Below are positions 25,027-31,985 of a stretch of 41,765 nucleotides of DNA, piece by piece. Source of the stretch: Verrucomicrobiota bacterium (GTDB lineage: Bacteria > Verrucomicrobiota > Kiritimatiellia > RFP12 > UBA1067); the NCBI GenBank assembly GCA_023269675.1, contig JAHFSX010000047.1, positions 1 to 41,765 of the forward strand, read 5' to 3'. A program made the position numbers and the translations under genes. The number at the start of each line of letters is the position of its first letter. Positions within the stretch are counted from its first letter, which is position 1. The notes below the pieces were generated by a model. That model had not been told where the DNA came from, ran no database searches, and was given only the letters and a program-made list of their open reading frames with translations.

Positions 25027-25058
25027 AAGGAGGAGTTAGAAGTTAGGAGTTAAGAGTT
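25027..25058 (-). repeat. Heptamer array A5 in the nspC leader
   Basis: On the plus strand GTT occurs at 25035, 25042, 25049 and 25056, exactly 7 bases apart. On the coding (minus) strand the units read AACTCTT, AACTCCT, AACTTCT and AACTCCT. They are followed directly by CCTT and the nspC ATG. The three units nearest the gene are the same, in the same order, as array A1 before uvrA. Confidence 0.8.
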
Positions 25059-25088
25059 GGGCGCGAAGGGGTGAAAAATCTTTCGCCT

Positions 25089-25919
25089 TTACTGGGAGGC
25101 GGAGAGGCGGGCGAGGAAGGCGTCGAGCAGTGCCGACATGGCCGGCGCGGTCTTGCGGGTTTGCGCGAGGACCTCGTCGTGCGAGAGGTGGGGGCCGCTG
25201 ATGCCGGCCGCCATGTTGGTGATGCAGCTCAGGCCCGCGACGCGGAGGCCGGCCGCGTTGGCGACGATCGCCTCGGGCACGGTGGACATGCCCACGGCGT
25301 CGGCGCCCATGCCGGCATACGCGCGGATCTCGGCGGGCGTCTCGTAGCAGGGTCCGGTGGCGAAGGCGTACACGCCGTCGGTGAAGGAGGCCTCGGTGTC
25401 GTAGGCGGCCTTGCGCAGGAGGTCGACGAGTCCGGCGTTATAAATCCGCGACTGGTCGGGGAAGCGCGGCCCCCAGCCCGGCATGACCGGGCCGATGAGC
25501 GGATTGATGCCCGCGGGGTTGATGTGGTCGCGGATGGCCATGAGGTCTCCGGGCTTCAGGCTGGGGCTGATGCCGCCCGCGGCGTTGGTGATCAGCAGCG
25601 TCCTCACGCCCATGCGGCGCAGGAGTTCGACTGGCAGCACGACCGGCCCCCAGCCCGCGCCCTCGTACCAGTGGCGGCGGCCGACAAAGGCGGCGATGCG
25701 GAGCCCGTGGCGCTCGAACAGGATCAGCTCGCCCGTGTGGCCGACGACGGTGCTCGCGCCGAGCCCGGGGATCTCGGCGTAAGGCCGGCGCAACAGCGGT
25801 TCGCCGGTCTGGAGCGCCTGGCCCCAGCCGGAGCCGAGGATCAGGCCGCAGGCCGGAGGCTTTTCAAAACACAGCGAGGGCAGGGTGGCGGCGGCGCTGT
25901 CGAAGAGGGCGGCGTTCAT
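25089..25919 (-). CDS. Purine nucleoside phosphorylase (PNP/MTAP family)
   Basis: A 276-residue trimeric-type phosphorylase that splits purine nucleosides with phosphate for salvage. Motifs are GLILGSGWGQAL at the phosphate site, VVGHTGELILF, GRRHWYEGAGW, LLITNAAGGISPSLKPGDLM, ATGPCYETPAEIRAYAGMGADAVGMSTVPE for the nucleoside site, and CITNMAAGIS. Length and motif order are normal. The start is ATG 25919 because it overlaps the stop of pyrC (ATGA at 25919-25916), giving translational coupling. MTAP activity would fit polyamine synthesis by spermidine synthase, but the neighbouring nspC route does not make methylthioadenosine. Plain purine salvage is therefore the simpler reading. Confidence 0.92.
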   Translation of the reverse strand: MNAALFDSAAATLPSLCFEKPPACGLILGSGWGQALQTGEPLLRRPYAEIPGLGASTVVGHTGELILFERHGLRIAAFVGRRHWYEGAGWGPVVLPVELLRRMGVRTLLITNAAGGISPSLKPGDLMAIRDHINPAGINPLIGPVMPGWGPRFPDQSRIYNAGLVDLLRKAAYDTEASFTDGVYAFATGPCYETPAEIRAYAGMGADAVGMSTVPEAIVANAAGLRVAGLSCITNMAAGISGPHLSHDEVLAQTRKTAPAMSALLDAFLARLSASQ

Positions 25920-27199
25920 GGGCGGGCTCCCGTCGGCAGGGCCGAGAAGGTGGTCCGGCCTTCGCAGACCGTGAGCACGGGCCGGGCCGGGAGCGTCCAG
26001 CCGGCGAAGGGGGTGTTGCGCGAAAGGGATTTGAAGGCTTCCGGCTCGACGCGCCACGGCGTGCGCGGGTCGATCAGCACGAGGTCGGCCCGCGCGCCGG
26101 GCGCCAGGGCGGGGGCGGGGCAGCCGAGCAGGGCTGCGGGGCCGACGGTCCAGCGCGAAACCCAGTCGAGGAGGGGCATGTGCTCCTCCTCGACCATGAC
26201 TTTCCACGTGACGCCGATGGCGGTTTCGAGGCCGATGACGCCGAAGGGCGCTTTGAGGAACCCTTTGGATTTGGTTTCGGAGGCGTGGGGCGCGTGGTCG
26301 GTGGCGAAGAGCGTGAGGGTGCCGTCGCGCACGCCGTCGCGGATGGCGCGCACGTCCTCGCGGGTGCCGAGGGGCGGGTTCATGCGGTAGTTGCCGTCGT
26401 CGAGCGGGATGTCCTCGGCCGCGAGCGCGAGGTGGTGGGGCGAGGCCTCGCCGGTGACGGGCAGGCCCTCGGCGCGGGCGGCGCGGATGGCGGTGACGGA
26501 GCCCGCGCAGGAGATGTGCTGGATGTGGGTGGCGCAGCCCGTCTCGCGGCAGAGGCGGATGTCGCGCGCCACGGCTTCGGTCTCGGCTTCGGGCGGGAAG
26601 ACGGGGAGGCTGAAGCGCCGGGCGACGGGGCAGTCGCGGATCACGCCGGTCTTGGCGAGCTCTGGCACGACCGCGTGGTCCATCACGGCTTTGTTCAGCG
26701 TCCGGGCGCGGCGCATGGCCGCGCGCATCACGTGGTCGTCGGCGACCATCGCGCCGTCGTCGGTGAAGGAGGACGCGCCGCAGCGGGCCAGGCGCTCGAG
26801 GTCGGCGACCTCTTTGCCTTGGCGTCCGCAGGTGATGCAGGCGGAGGGCAGGATTTTGACGGGCAGGATGTCGTCGATCTGTTCGCGCAGCCACGCGGGC
26901 GAGTCGCCCGCGGGAAAGGTGTTGGGCATGGTGACCACATGGGTGAACCCGCCGGCGGCCGCGGCCTCCGCGCCGGTGCGCCGGGTTTCGGCAAAGGAGT
27001 TTCCCGGATCGCGGAAATGGACGTGGACGTCCCAGAAGCCGGGCGCGGCGATCAGGCCCGAGGCGTCGATGCGGCGTAGGTCGGCGGCGGGGGCGCCGCA
27101 AGGGTGGATCGTTCCGTCGCGGATCACGAGGTCGGTGAGCTCATCGCGTCCGGTGGCGGGGTCGAGCAGGCGCACGTTGGCTAAAACAAGGTTAGTCAT
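25916..27199 (-). CDS. pyrC: Dihydroorotase, class I
   Basis: Predicted 427 residues, the third enzyme of pyrimidine synthesis (carbamoyl-aspartate to dihydroorotate). The metal site DVHVHFRDPG lies near residue 58. MPNTFPAGDSP, FTDDGAMV, HIQHIS, GEASPHHLAL and TDHAPH follow in the expected order. Two in-frame ATGs exist at 27208 and 27199. I choose 27199 because a promoter places the transcript start at about 27202, downstream of the first ATG. The ATG at 27199 also gives the better N-terminus (MTNLVLANVRLLDPATG). It heads a minus-strand run pyrC, nucleoside phosphorylase, nspC. Confidence 0.93.
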   Translation of the reverse strand: MTNLVLANVRLLDPATGRDELTDLVIRDGTIHPCGAPAADLRRIDASGLIAAPGFWDVHVHFRDPGNSFAETRRTGAEAAAAGGFTHVVTMPNTFPAGDSPAWLREQIDDILPVKILPSACITCGRQGKEVADLERLARCGASSFTDDGAMVADDHVMRAAMRRARTLNKAVMDHAVVPELAKTGVIRDCPVARRFSLPVFPPEAETEAVARDIRLCRETGCATHIQHISCAGSVTAIRAARAEGLPVTGEASPHHLALAAEDIPLDDGNYRMNPPLGTREDVRAIRDGVRDGTLTLFATDHAPHASETKSKGFLKAPFGVIGLETAIGVTWKVMVEEEHMPLLDWVSRWTVGPAALLGCPAPALAPGARADLVLIDPRTPWRVEPEAFKSLSRNTPFAGWTLPARPVLTVCEGRTTFSALPTGARP

Positions 27200-27208
27200 A
27201 ACGCGCAT

Positions 27209-27237
27209 AGTGTAGCGGGAAAGTGCCGGCGGGGCAA
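27209..27237 (-). promoter_or_regulatory. Near-leaderless promoter of pyrC
   Basis: On the minus strand TTGCCC (27237-27232) and TACACT (27214-27209) are 17 bases apart. Only 9 bases separate the -10 box from the ATG at 27199, so the mRNA should begin 2-4 bases before the start codon. Confidence 0.6.
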
Positions 27238-27249
27238 GGTCGGGTGGCG

Positions 27250-28407
27250 CTACTCGTCATCGGTCTGGTCCGGGTTGCAAATCGATGCCAAAAGGGCGCC
27301 GTACTCTTTGGCGAGCTGCTGGCAGACGTGGCGGGTGGTGAACTGGCTGAGCACCCGTTTGTATCCGCCTTCCGCGAGCTGTGCGGCGCGCAAGGGGTCG
27401 GAGAGCAGGGCGAGCGCCTCGGCGGCCATGTGCTGCGCGTCGCCGTCGCGCACCAGAATGCCGGAGACGCGCTGTTCGATGGTGTTGACGGGGCCGCCGG
27501 AGTCGGCGGCGATGACGGGCACTTTGGCGGCCATGGCTTCGCAGATGACGCGGCCGAACGGCTCGTTCATGGCCGGGTGCAGGAGCAGGTCGAAAGCGGG
27601 CAGGATCTCGTGCGGGGCGTCCGAGTCTTTGATCCAATGGAAGCTGGCCTTGAGGCCCGCGAGCTGGATCTGCGCTTCCAGCTGGGAGATCCAGCGCTTG
27701 TTCTCCTGGAAGAGGTCGCGGCCGACGATCACGAAATGGGCGTCGGGGCGCTGCCGGTGGATGGCGGCGGCCGCCTGGATAAAGGCGTCGTGGCGTTTCC
27801 ACGGGATGAGATGCGCGATCATGCCGATGACCGGCGCGTCTTGTGGGAGGCCGAAACGTTTGCGCGCGGCGGCTTTGTCGGCCCCGCTGAAAAGGGCGGG
27901 GTCGATGCCGTTGCGGATGATGCGGATACGGCCCAGGATGCGGGGGGAGAGGATGTCGACAAGGTATTCGTCGATGGCGTCCGAGGCGGCGATGATGCGG
28001 GCCGCCTTCTTCGCGGCCTCGCGGGCGACCAGCGTGGGGAGGCGCAGGTCGCGCACATGCCAGATCACCGGGATGCTGGTGCCGGTGTGGCTGGCGGCCA
28101 GGAAGGCCGGCAGGCTGTTGGCGTGGATGATGTCGGGCTTGACGCCTCGGATGATCTGCGAGACCGTGGCGGGCGCGCGCAGCAGCTTGGCGGTGGTGGT
28201 GAACAGGCCCCAGCCGCGCTTCGTGGCGCGCACGGGCGAGACGGGGAAGACTTTCAGTCCGGCCGCGGTCAAACGGTCAAATAGCGGACCCCGAGGTACC
28301 GCCGCAACGACCTCCACGCCCTCCGATGACAGAGTGGAGCACAGTTCCAGCATGCTGTGCTGCGCACCGCCCAGCTCGGACACCAAGTCGAGCCACAAAA
28401 TAGTCAT
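27250..28407 (-). CDS. GT4-family glycosyltransferase
   Basis: Predicted 385 residues, starting MTILWLDLVSELGGAQHSMLEL; the glycine-rich loop of the acceptor domain is SELGGAQ. The C-terminal domain has GMIAHLIPWKRHDAFIQA, then HPAMNEPFGRVICEAMAAKVPVIA, the E-x7-E donor-sugar site of GT-B family 4 retaining transferases. It would add a sugar from a nucleotide donor to a lipid, glycan or protein on the cytoplasmic side. The acceptor is unknown and no glycan cluster is next to it. The start at 28407 is supported by a promoter ending 8 bases upstream; the frame is open to 28449. It lies 71 bases downstream of the pcnB-like gene. Confidence 0.87.
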   Translation of the reverse strand: MTILWLDLVSELGGAQHSMLELCSTLSSEGVEVVAAVPRGPLFDRLTAAGLKVFPVSPVRATKRGWGLFTTTAKLLRAPATVSQIIRGVKPDIIHANSLPAFLAASHTGTSIPVIWHVRDLRLPTLVAREAAKKAARIIAASDAIDEYLVDILSPRILGRIRIIRNGIDPALFSGADKAAARKRFGLPQDAPVIGMIAHLIPWKRHDAFIQAAAAIHRQRPDAHFVIVGRDLFQENKRWISQLEAQIQLAGLKASFHWIKDSDAPHEILPAFDLLLHPAMNEPFGRVICEAMAAKVPVIAADSGGPVNTIEQRVSGILVRDGDAQHMAAEALALLSDPLRAAQLAEGGYKRVLSQFTTRHVCQQLAKEYGALLASICNPDQTDDE

Positions 28408-28415
28408 AGGGAGAT

Positions 28416-28443
28416 AGCTTAGCCGAATTATCGGGAAAGTCAA
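28416..28443 (-). promoter_or_regulatory. Near-leaderless promoter of the glycosyltransferase gene
   Basis: On the minus strand TTGACT (28443-28438) and TAAGCT (28421-28416) are 16 bases apart. Eight bases separate the -10 box from the ATG, predicting a leader of 1-3 bases and no room for a Shine-Dalgarno sequence. Confidence 0.55.
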
Positions 28444-28478
28444 GCCCACGGCTTGGAAGCCGGTCCGGCGCGCCGCGG

Positions 28479-29894
28479 TCAGTCGTCGCTGTCCGTGCGG
28501 TCAGAAGGCGGAGAAACCTCGGTCACCGTGACGGCCGGTCCTGCGCCGGCGCCCGTCTCCTGGCGCGGCCCGCCGGGGCGCGGCCCGCGGCGGCGGCGCC
28601 GCCGCCGGGGCTGCTGGTCCTCTTCCGCGTCGCGGGGCTCGTCCGCCTCGGCTTCGGGGTGGTCCTGGCCCTCGTCTTGGGGCCGCGGCGCGTTGCGGGC
28701 GACCTCCTGGTCGTAGAGCTCCTGCCACTCGTTGAGCAGGGTCATGTCGCCGCGCTCGGCGGTGAGCAGGATGCGCTGGAAGGCGAGCGCCTCGGGGAAG
28801 GCGGGGTGGTACACGAAGCGGTGGCCGCGGCCTTTCTTGGGCGACTCGCCGAGGCGGCGCTGGACGTCCATCAGGGCGATGGCGGTGAAGTGGGTCGCCT
28901 TGGGGATGTGGAGCCGGGTCGCGAGGGCGTGCAGCACCACGCGCGCGATGTGCTGCTTGTTGACGCGTCCGTGGGGGGCGGCGGACTCCTCCTTGCGCAG
29001 GTGCTCGAGAAAGAGCGGGTAGTAGAGGCAGGCGGCGCGCACGCCGTTGGAGAGGTCGGCGTTCTGGGGGTCCGCGTCAAGCGCGGCGAGGTATTTCCAG
29101 AGCGGGGATTTCTCTTTGCCGGACGCGTCGATGTAGGCGCTGACGTCGGGCAGGAGATCCTGCAGCAGCTTGAACTCCCACAGCAGCTTGAAGGCGGCGC
29201 TGGAAGAGTTGTAGGTGAAGAGGCGGAAGACCTCCTCGCAGACGCGCGGGACCGAGGCGTTGAGGATGTCGGAGTGGTGCTTGAGCAGGGCTTTGCGGCA
29301 GGCGCGGTCGATGGTGAAGCCGAGGCGGGCGGCGAATTTCACGGCGCGCATCATGCGCACAGGGTCCTCGCGGAAACGGATGTTGGGGTCGCCGATGCAG
29401 CGCAGGGTCTTTTTCTCCAGGTCCTTCAGGCCGCCCACGAAATCGATCACCGCGAAGGTTTTGATGTCGTAGAAGAGCCCGTTGACCGTGAAATCGCGGC
29501 GCTTGGCGTCCTCCTCCGGCGTGCCGAAGGTGTTGTCCTCGGTCTGGTAGATGCCGTTGTCGCTCTCGCTGGTTTCGGGCTGGCGCCGGAAGGTGCTGGT
29601 TTCGATGACCTTGCGCCCGAAGACGATATGGGCGAGGCGGAAGCGCCGTCCGATGAGGAAGCAGTTGCGGAAGAGGCGGCGGATGTCGTTGGGACGCGCG
29701 TCCGTGCCGATGTCGAAATCCTTGGGCTGCCGTCCAAGGAGCAGGTCCCGTACGCTGCCGCCGACCAGGTAGGCGGTGTGGCCGGTGTTGGCCAGGCGGT
29801 AGAGGACTCTCAGGGCGTCGGGGTCGATGTTCACTCGCGAAATGCAGTGTGCGTTCCGCTCGCGGGTCACCATTTTATCTCGTTTAAAAAACAT
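28479..29894 (-). CDS. pcnB: PcnB-type polynucleotide adenylyltransferase / CCA-adding-like enzyme
   Basis: A 471-residue class II nucleotidyltransferase that adds A (or CCA) to RNA 3' ends. The catalytic motif is VGGSVRDLLLGRQPKDFDIGTDA, with the two metal-binding aspartates of DFDIGT. It is followed by FLIGRRFRLAHIVFG, which is typical of PcnB and of bacterial poly(A) polymerases rather than strict CCA enzymes. RRDFTVNGLFYD and GDPNIRFREDPVRMMRAVKFAARLGF complete the head and neck. The last 70 residues are low complexity: acidic, then RRRRRRRGPR, then Ser/Asp. Such a basic tail would bind RNA, as in E. coli PcnB. Choosing PcnB over a CCA enzyme is an inference from these motifs. The frame also has an ATG seven codons in (MVTRERN). 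Confidence 0.82.
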   Translation of the reverse strand: MFFKRDKMVTRERNAHCISRVNIDPDALRVLYRLANTGHTAYLVGGSVRDLLLGRQPKDFDIGTDARPNDIRRLFRNCFLIGRRFRLAHIVFGRKVIETSTFRRQPETSESDNGIYQTEDNTFGTPEEDAKRRDFTVNGLFYDIKTFAVIDFVGGLKDLEKKTLRCIGDPNIRFREDPVRMMRAVKFAARLGFTIDRACRKALLKHHSDILNASVPRVCEEVFRLFTYNSSSAAFKLLWEFKLLQDLLPDVSAYIDASGKEKSPLWKYLAALDADPQNADLSNGVRAACLYYPLFLEHLRKEESAAPHGRVNKQHIARVVLHALATRLHIPKATHFTAIALMDVQRRLGESPKKGRGHRFVYHPAFPEALAFQRILLTAERGDMTLLNEWQELYDQEVARNAPRPQDEGQDHPEAEADEPRDAEEDQQPRRRRRRRGPRPGGPRQETGAGAGPAVTVTEVSPPSDRTDSDD

Positions 29895-30022
29895 GGGTGT
29901 CGGGCTGTTCCGTTGTTAAGGTTCAAAACAATTTCAAAGATTATGGCAGAAATCCGCGCCCGAAACAAGGCGGGATGCGTGGCCGGCGGTTTTTTGGGCG
30001 ATCAGAAAACCGAAACCGATTA

Positions 30023-30051
30023 TTGACGAGGGTCCCTCAAACGGCTATTCT
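30023..30051 (+). promoter_or_regulatory. Promoter of the Gfo/Idh-like gene
   Basis: TTGACG (30023-30028) and TATTCT (30046-30051) are 17 bases apart, giving a leader of about 60 bases. A ribosome-binding site, GAGGAG at 30103-30108, lies 7 bases before the ATG. A decayed copy of the GGCGG hairpin repeat (near 30087-30100) sits in the leader. Confidence 0.6.
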
Positions 30052-30115
30052 TGGACTACATGTTTGAAAGTTTTGTGAAATTCTTGGCCTTCAGGCGGAA
30101 TAGAGGAGTAGAGAT

Positions 30116-31180
30116 ATGATTCGCACAACTCGCCCCCCCATCCGGGTTGGTATCGCAGGCTTGGGACGAGCCGGACTTGAAATGCACTGCCCGGAATTGG
30201 CGCAGTATCCGGAACTGTTCAAGATCATCGCTGTTTGTGATCCGGTTAAAGAGCGGCGCGACCTGGCCGTGGAGCGGTATCCCGAATGCCGCACCTACAG
30301 GCGCTATGAAGACCTGCTGGCTGATCCGGATGTGGAGCTGGTGGATCTCGCCACCCGTTCGGACGAACACGCCGCGCATGTCATGCAGGCGCTGAAGACC
30401 AACAAGTGGGTGAACGTCGAACGGCCTTTCTGCCGCGACTACGACGAGGCCATGGTGCTGCGCGCCGCGGCGATCAAAGCGGGCAACCGGCTGCTGGTCC
30501 GTCACAACTACCGGTTCGAAGCCGCGTTCCTGCAGGTGAAGGAAGTGATCGAGTCGGGCGTGCTCGGCGAGATCTACGACATCAAGATCCGGCGCGGCAC
30601 CTATGAGCGGCGTGACGACTGGCAGACCGTGAAGCGCTGCGCGGGCGGCATGGCGCTGGCGTTCGGGCCGGCCTTCCTCGACCAGGCGCTGGAGCTGCTG
30701 CGCACGCCGCCGGTGAAGGTGTGGTCGGACCTCAAGCGCGTCGCGTCGGTGGGCGACGCGGAGGATTACGTGCGCATCATCCTGCGCAATCAGGCGGGGG
30801 TGACGGTCGACCTTGAAATTTCCGGAGGGCGCATCGGGCCGATCCCGCAGTTTGTCGTCACCGGCACCAAGGGCGAGTTCACGCTGTATCCGGATGCCCC
30901 GGAAGGCACGCTGCGCTACCTGGATCCCAAGCAGAAGCTGGCGCGCCGCCGCTCCAGTGTGCGCACGCCGCCGCTGGGAAGCTTCGGTTCGCCCGAGACC
31001 TACCGCTGGATCGAGGCCCGGGTGCCGGTCAAGCCTAAGGCCGAGTCCGGCATGGCGCTCATCTGGGAGCATGTGTTCTCCCAGATCCGCGAGAACCGGG
31101 CGTACCCCATTTCGCTGGACACCGCGATCGAGACCATGCGCATCCTGACGCTCGTCAAAAAGGACAGCCCCTTCGCGTAA
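30116..31180 (+). CDS. Gfo/Idh/MocA-family protein with altered catalytic motifs
   Basis: A 354-residue protein with an N-terminal Rossmann fold (VGIAGLGRAG at 11-20) and LADPDVELVDLATRSDEHA, as in Gfo/Idh/MocA NAD(P)-dependent sugar or inositol dehydrogenases. The C-terminal alpha/beta domain begins at about residue 125 (LLVRHNYRFEAAFLQVKEVIESGVLGEIY). Two key sites deviate. The usual EKP is ERP (102-104), replacing the catalytic lysine with arginine. In the usual D-x-G-x-H stretch (GGMALAFGPAFLD, 177-189), both the aspartate and the histidine are missing. It may still bind NAD(P) and a sugar but may not oxidise it. A regulator or an enzyme with changed chemistry is possible. It is a single-gene unit with its own promoter and a downstream inverted heptamer array. 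Confidence 0.82.
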   Translation: MIRTTRPPIRVGIAGLGRAGLEMHCPELAQYPELFKIIAVCDPVKERRDLAVERYPECRTYRRYEDLLADPDVELVDLATRSDEHAAHVMQALKTNKWVNVERPFCRDYDEAMVLRAAAIKAGNRLLVRHNYRFEAAFLQVKEVIESGVLGEIYDIKIRRGTYERRDDWQTVKRCAGGMALAFGPAFLDQALELLRTPPVKVWSDLKRVASVGDAEDYVRIILRNQAGVTVDLEISGGRIGPIPQFVVTGTKGEFTLYPDAPEGTLRYLDPKQKLARRRSSVRTPPLGSFGSPETYRWIEARVPVKPKAESGMALIWEHVFSQIRENRAYPISLDTAIETMRILTLVKKDSPFA

Positions 31181-31189
31181 GGGACTCCG

Positions 31190-31253
31190 GTTACACGTTA
31201 CGGGTTACAGGTTCGCTGAGCGTTCAACCTGTAACTCTGAACCTGAAACTTTT
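31190..31253. repeat. Heptamer arrays A6, GTT then AAC, forming an inverted pair
   Basis: GTT occurs at 31190, 31197, 31204 and 31211, and AAC at 31226, 31233, 31240 and 31247, each set exactly 7 bases apart. GTTACAGGTT (31204-31213) pairs perfectly with AACCTGTAAC (31226-31235) around a 12-base loop. The array lies between convergent genes. It supplies the last 14 or so codons and the stop codon of the cyclo-ligase gene, and may act as a two-way terminator. Confidence 0.8.
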
Positions 31254-31831
31254 CTGTTGGCGGCGCAGTCGATCACGCGCAAGTCGGTGACGATCCAGTC
31301 CATGGGGATGTCGTGCGGCTCCTGCGGCAGGGGCGCGTCGAGCACCTGCCAGTCGTAGCAGAGCGCGATCTTGGGAGCTTTCCGCGCGGCTTTGCTGAGG
31401 ATGCGGTCGTAATAGCCCGCGCCGTACCCGAGCCGGCCGCCGGCCGTGTCGAACGCCAGCCCGGGCAGAATGAAGGCGTCCACATCCCACGGCATCACCG
31501 GGATGCGCACCGCCGGCTCGCGGATGCCGTGGTGGCCCGTGAGCAGCCGCATCTTCGGGTCGATCGCGTAAATTTTATACGTCTCTTCGGAGCGGCTCCA
31601 GGCGGGCACGCACACGTCGCGGCCCTCTTCCCATACCGCCCGCGCGATATAGCGCGTCGGGATCTCGCTCTTGGTGCTGAGATAGACGCAGACGCGCCAC
31701 GCCCGCAACATCAGGCGGATCGGGGCGTCCAGCACGCTTTTGCAAACGGCCTGGCCGAGCGCCCTGCGCTCCTCCGGCGTCATTTCGTTGCGCTTGTCGC
31801 GCATCTGCAGGCGTATCTCGTCTTTGGTCAT
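31205..31831 (-). CDS. 5-formyltetrahydrofolate cyclo-ligase
   Basis: Predicted 208 residues, start MTKDEIRLQMRDKRNEMTPEE at 31831; the frame opens further upstream, but that part is repeat-derived. It converts 5-formyl-THF to 5,10-methenyl-THF with ATP. Family marks are LSTKSEIPT (51-59), MPWDVDAFILPGLAFD (113-128), RLGYGAGYYDRIL (133-145, the folate/ATP loop) and CYDWQVLD. The last 14 residues (about 195-208, VSGSELQVERSANL) are encoded by heptamer array A6 and are probably not conserved. fhs lies 154 bases upstream on the same strand, so the two folate one-carbon genes are likely co-expressed. Confidence 0.93.
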   Translation of the reverse strand: MTKDEIRLQMRDKRNEMTPEERRALGQAVCKSVLDAPIRLMLRAWRVCVYLSTKSEIPTRYIARAVWEEGRDVCVPAWSRSEETYKIYAIDPKMRLLTGHHGIREPAVRIPVMPWDVDAFILPGLAFDTAGGRLGYGAGYYDRILSKAARKAPKIALCYDWQVLDAPLPQEPHDIPMDWIVTDLRVIDCAANRKVSGSELQVERSANL

Positions 31832-31837
31832 GAGTGC

Positions 31838-31975
31838 AGGTTGATAGGCTGTTAGACTGTTAGGGGTGGGAGCCGTAACACACCGGCGTATGGGGTGCGG
31901 CCCTGGAGCAGATCTTTCCATACGTGTGCCGTAGCGTTTCGACCTAACAGCCTAATCGTCTAACAGTCTAATCCC
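31838..31975. repeat. Octamer version of the arrays (A7), inverted pair between the cyclo-ligase gene and fhs
   Basis: On the left, AGGCTGTT (31846) and AGACTGTT (31854) repeat with period 8, flanked by AGGTTGAT (31838) and AGGGGTGG (31862). On the right, CTAACAGC (31944), CTAATCGT (31952), CTAACAGT (31960) and CTAATCCC (31968) repeat with period 8. Each left unit has a perfect 9-bp partner on the right (31847-31855 with 31944-31952; 31855-31863 with 31960-31968). The roughly 75 bases between hold nothing I recognise. Confidence 0.7.
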
Positions 31976-31985
31976 CTTTCTCAGG

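Noticed and set aside
25920..27101. Extension of the nucleoside phosphorylase frame to a 670-residue protein
   Set aside because: The extra part is Arg/Pro-rich and lies within pyrC in another frame. The ATGA overlap sets the real start at 25919.
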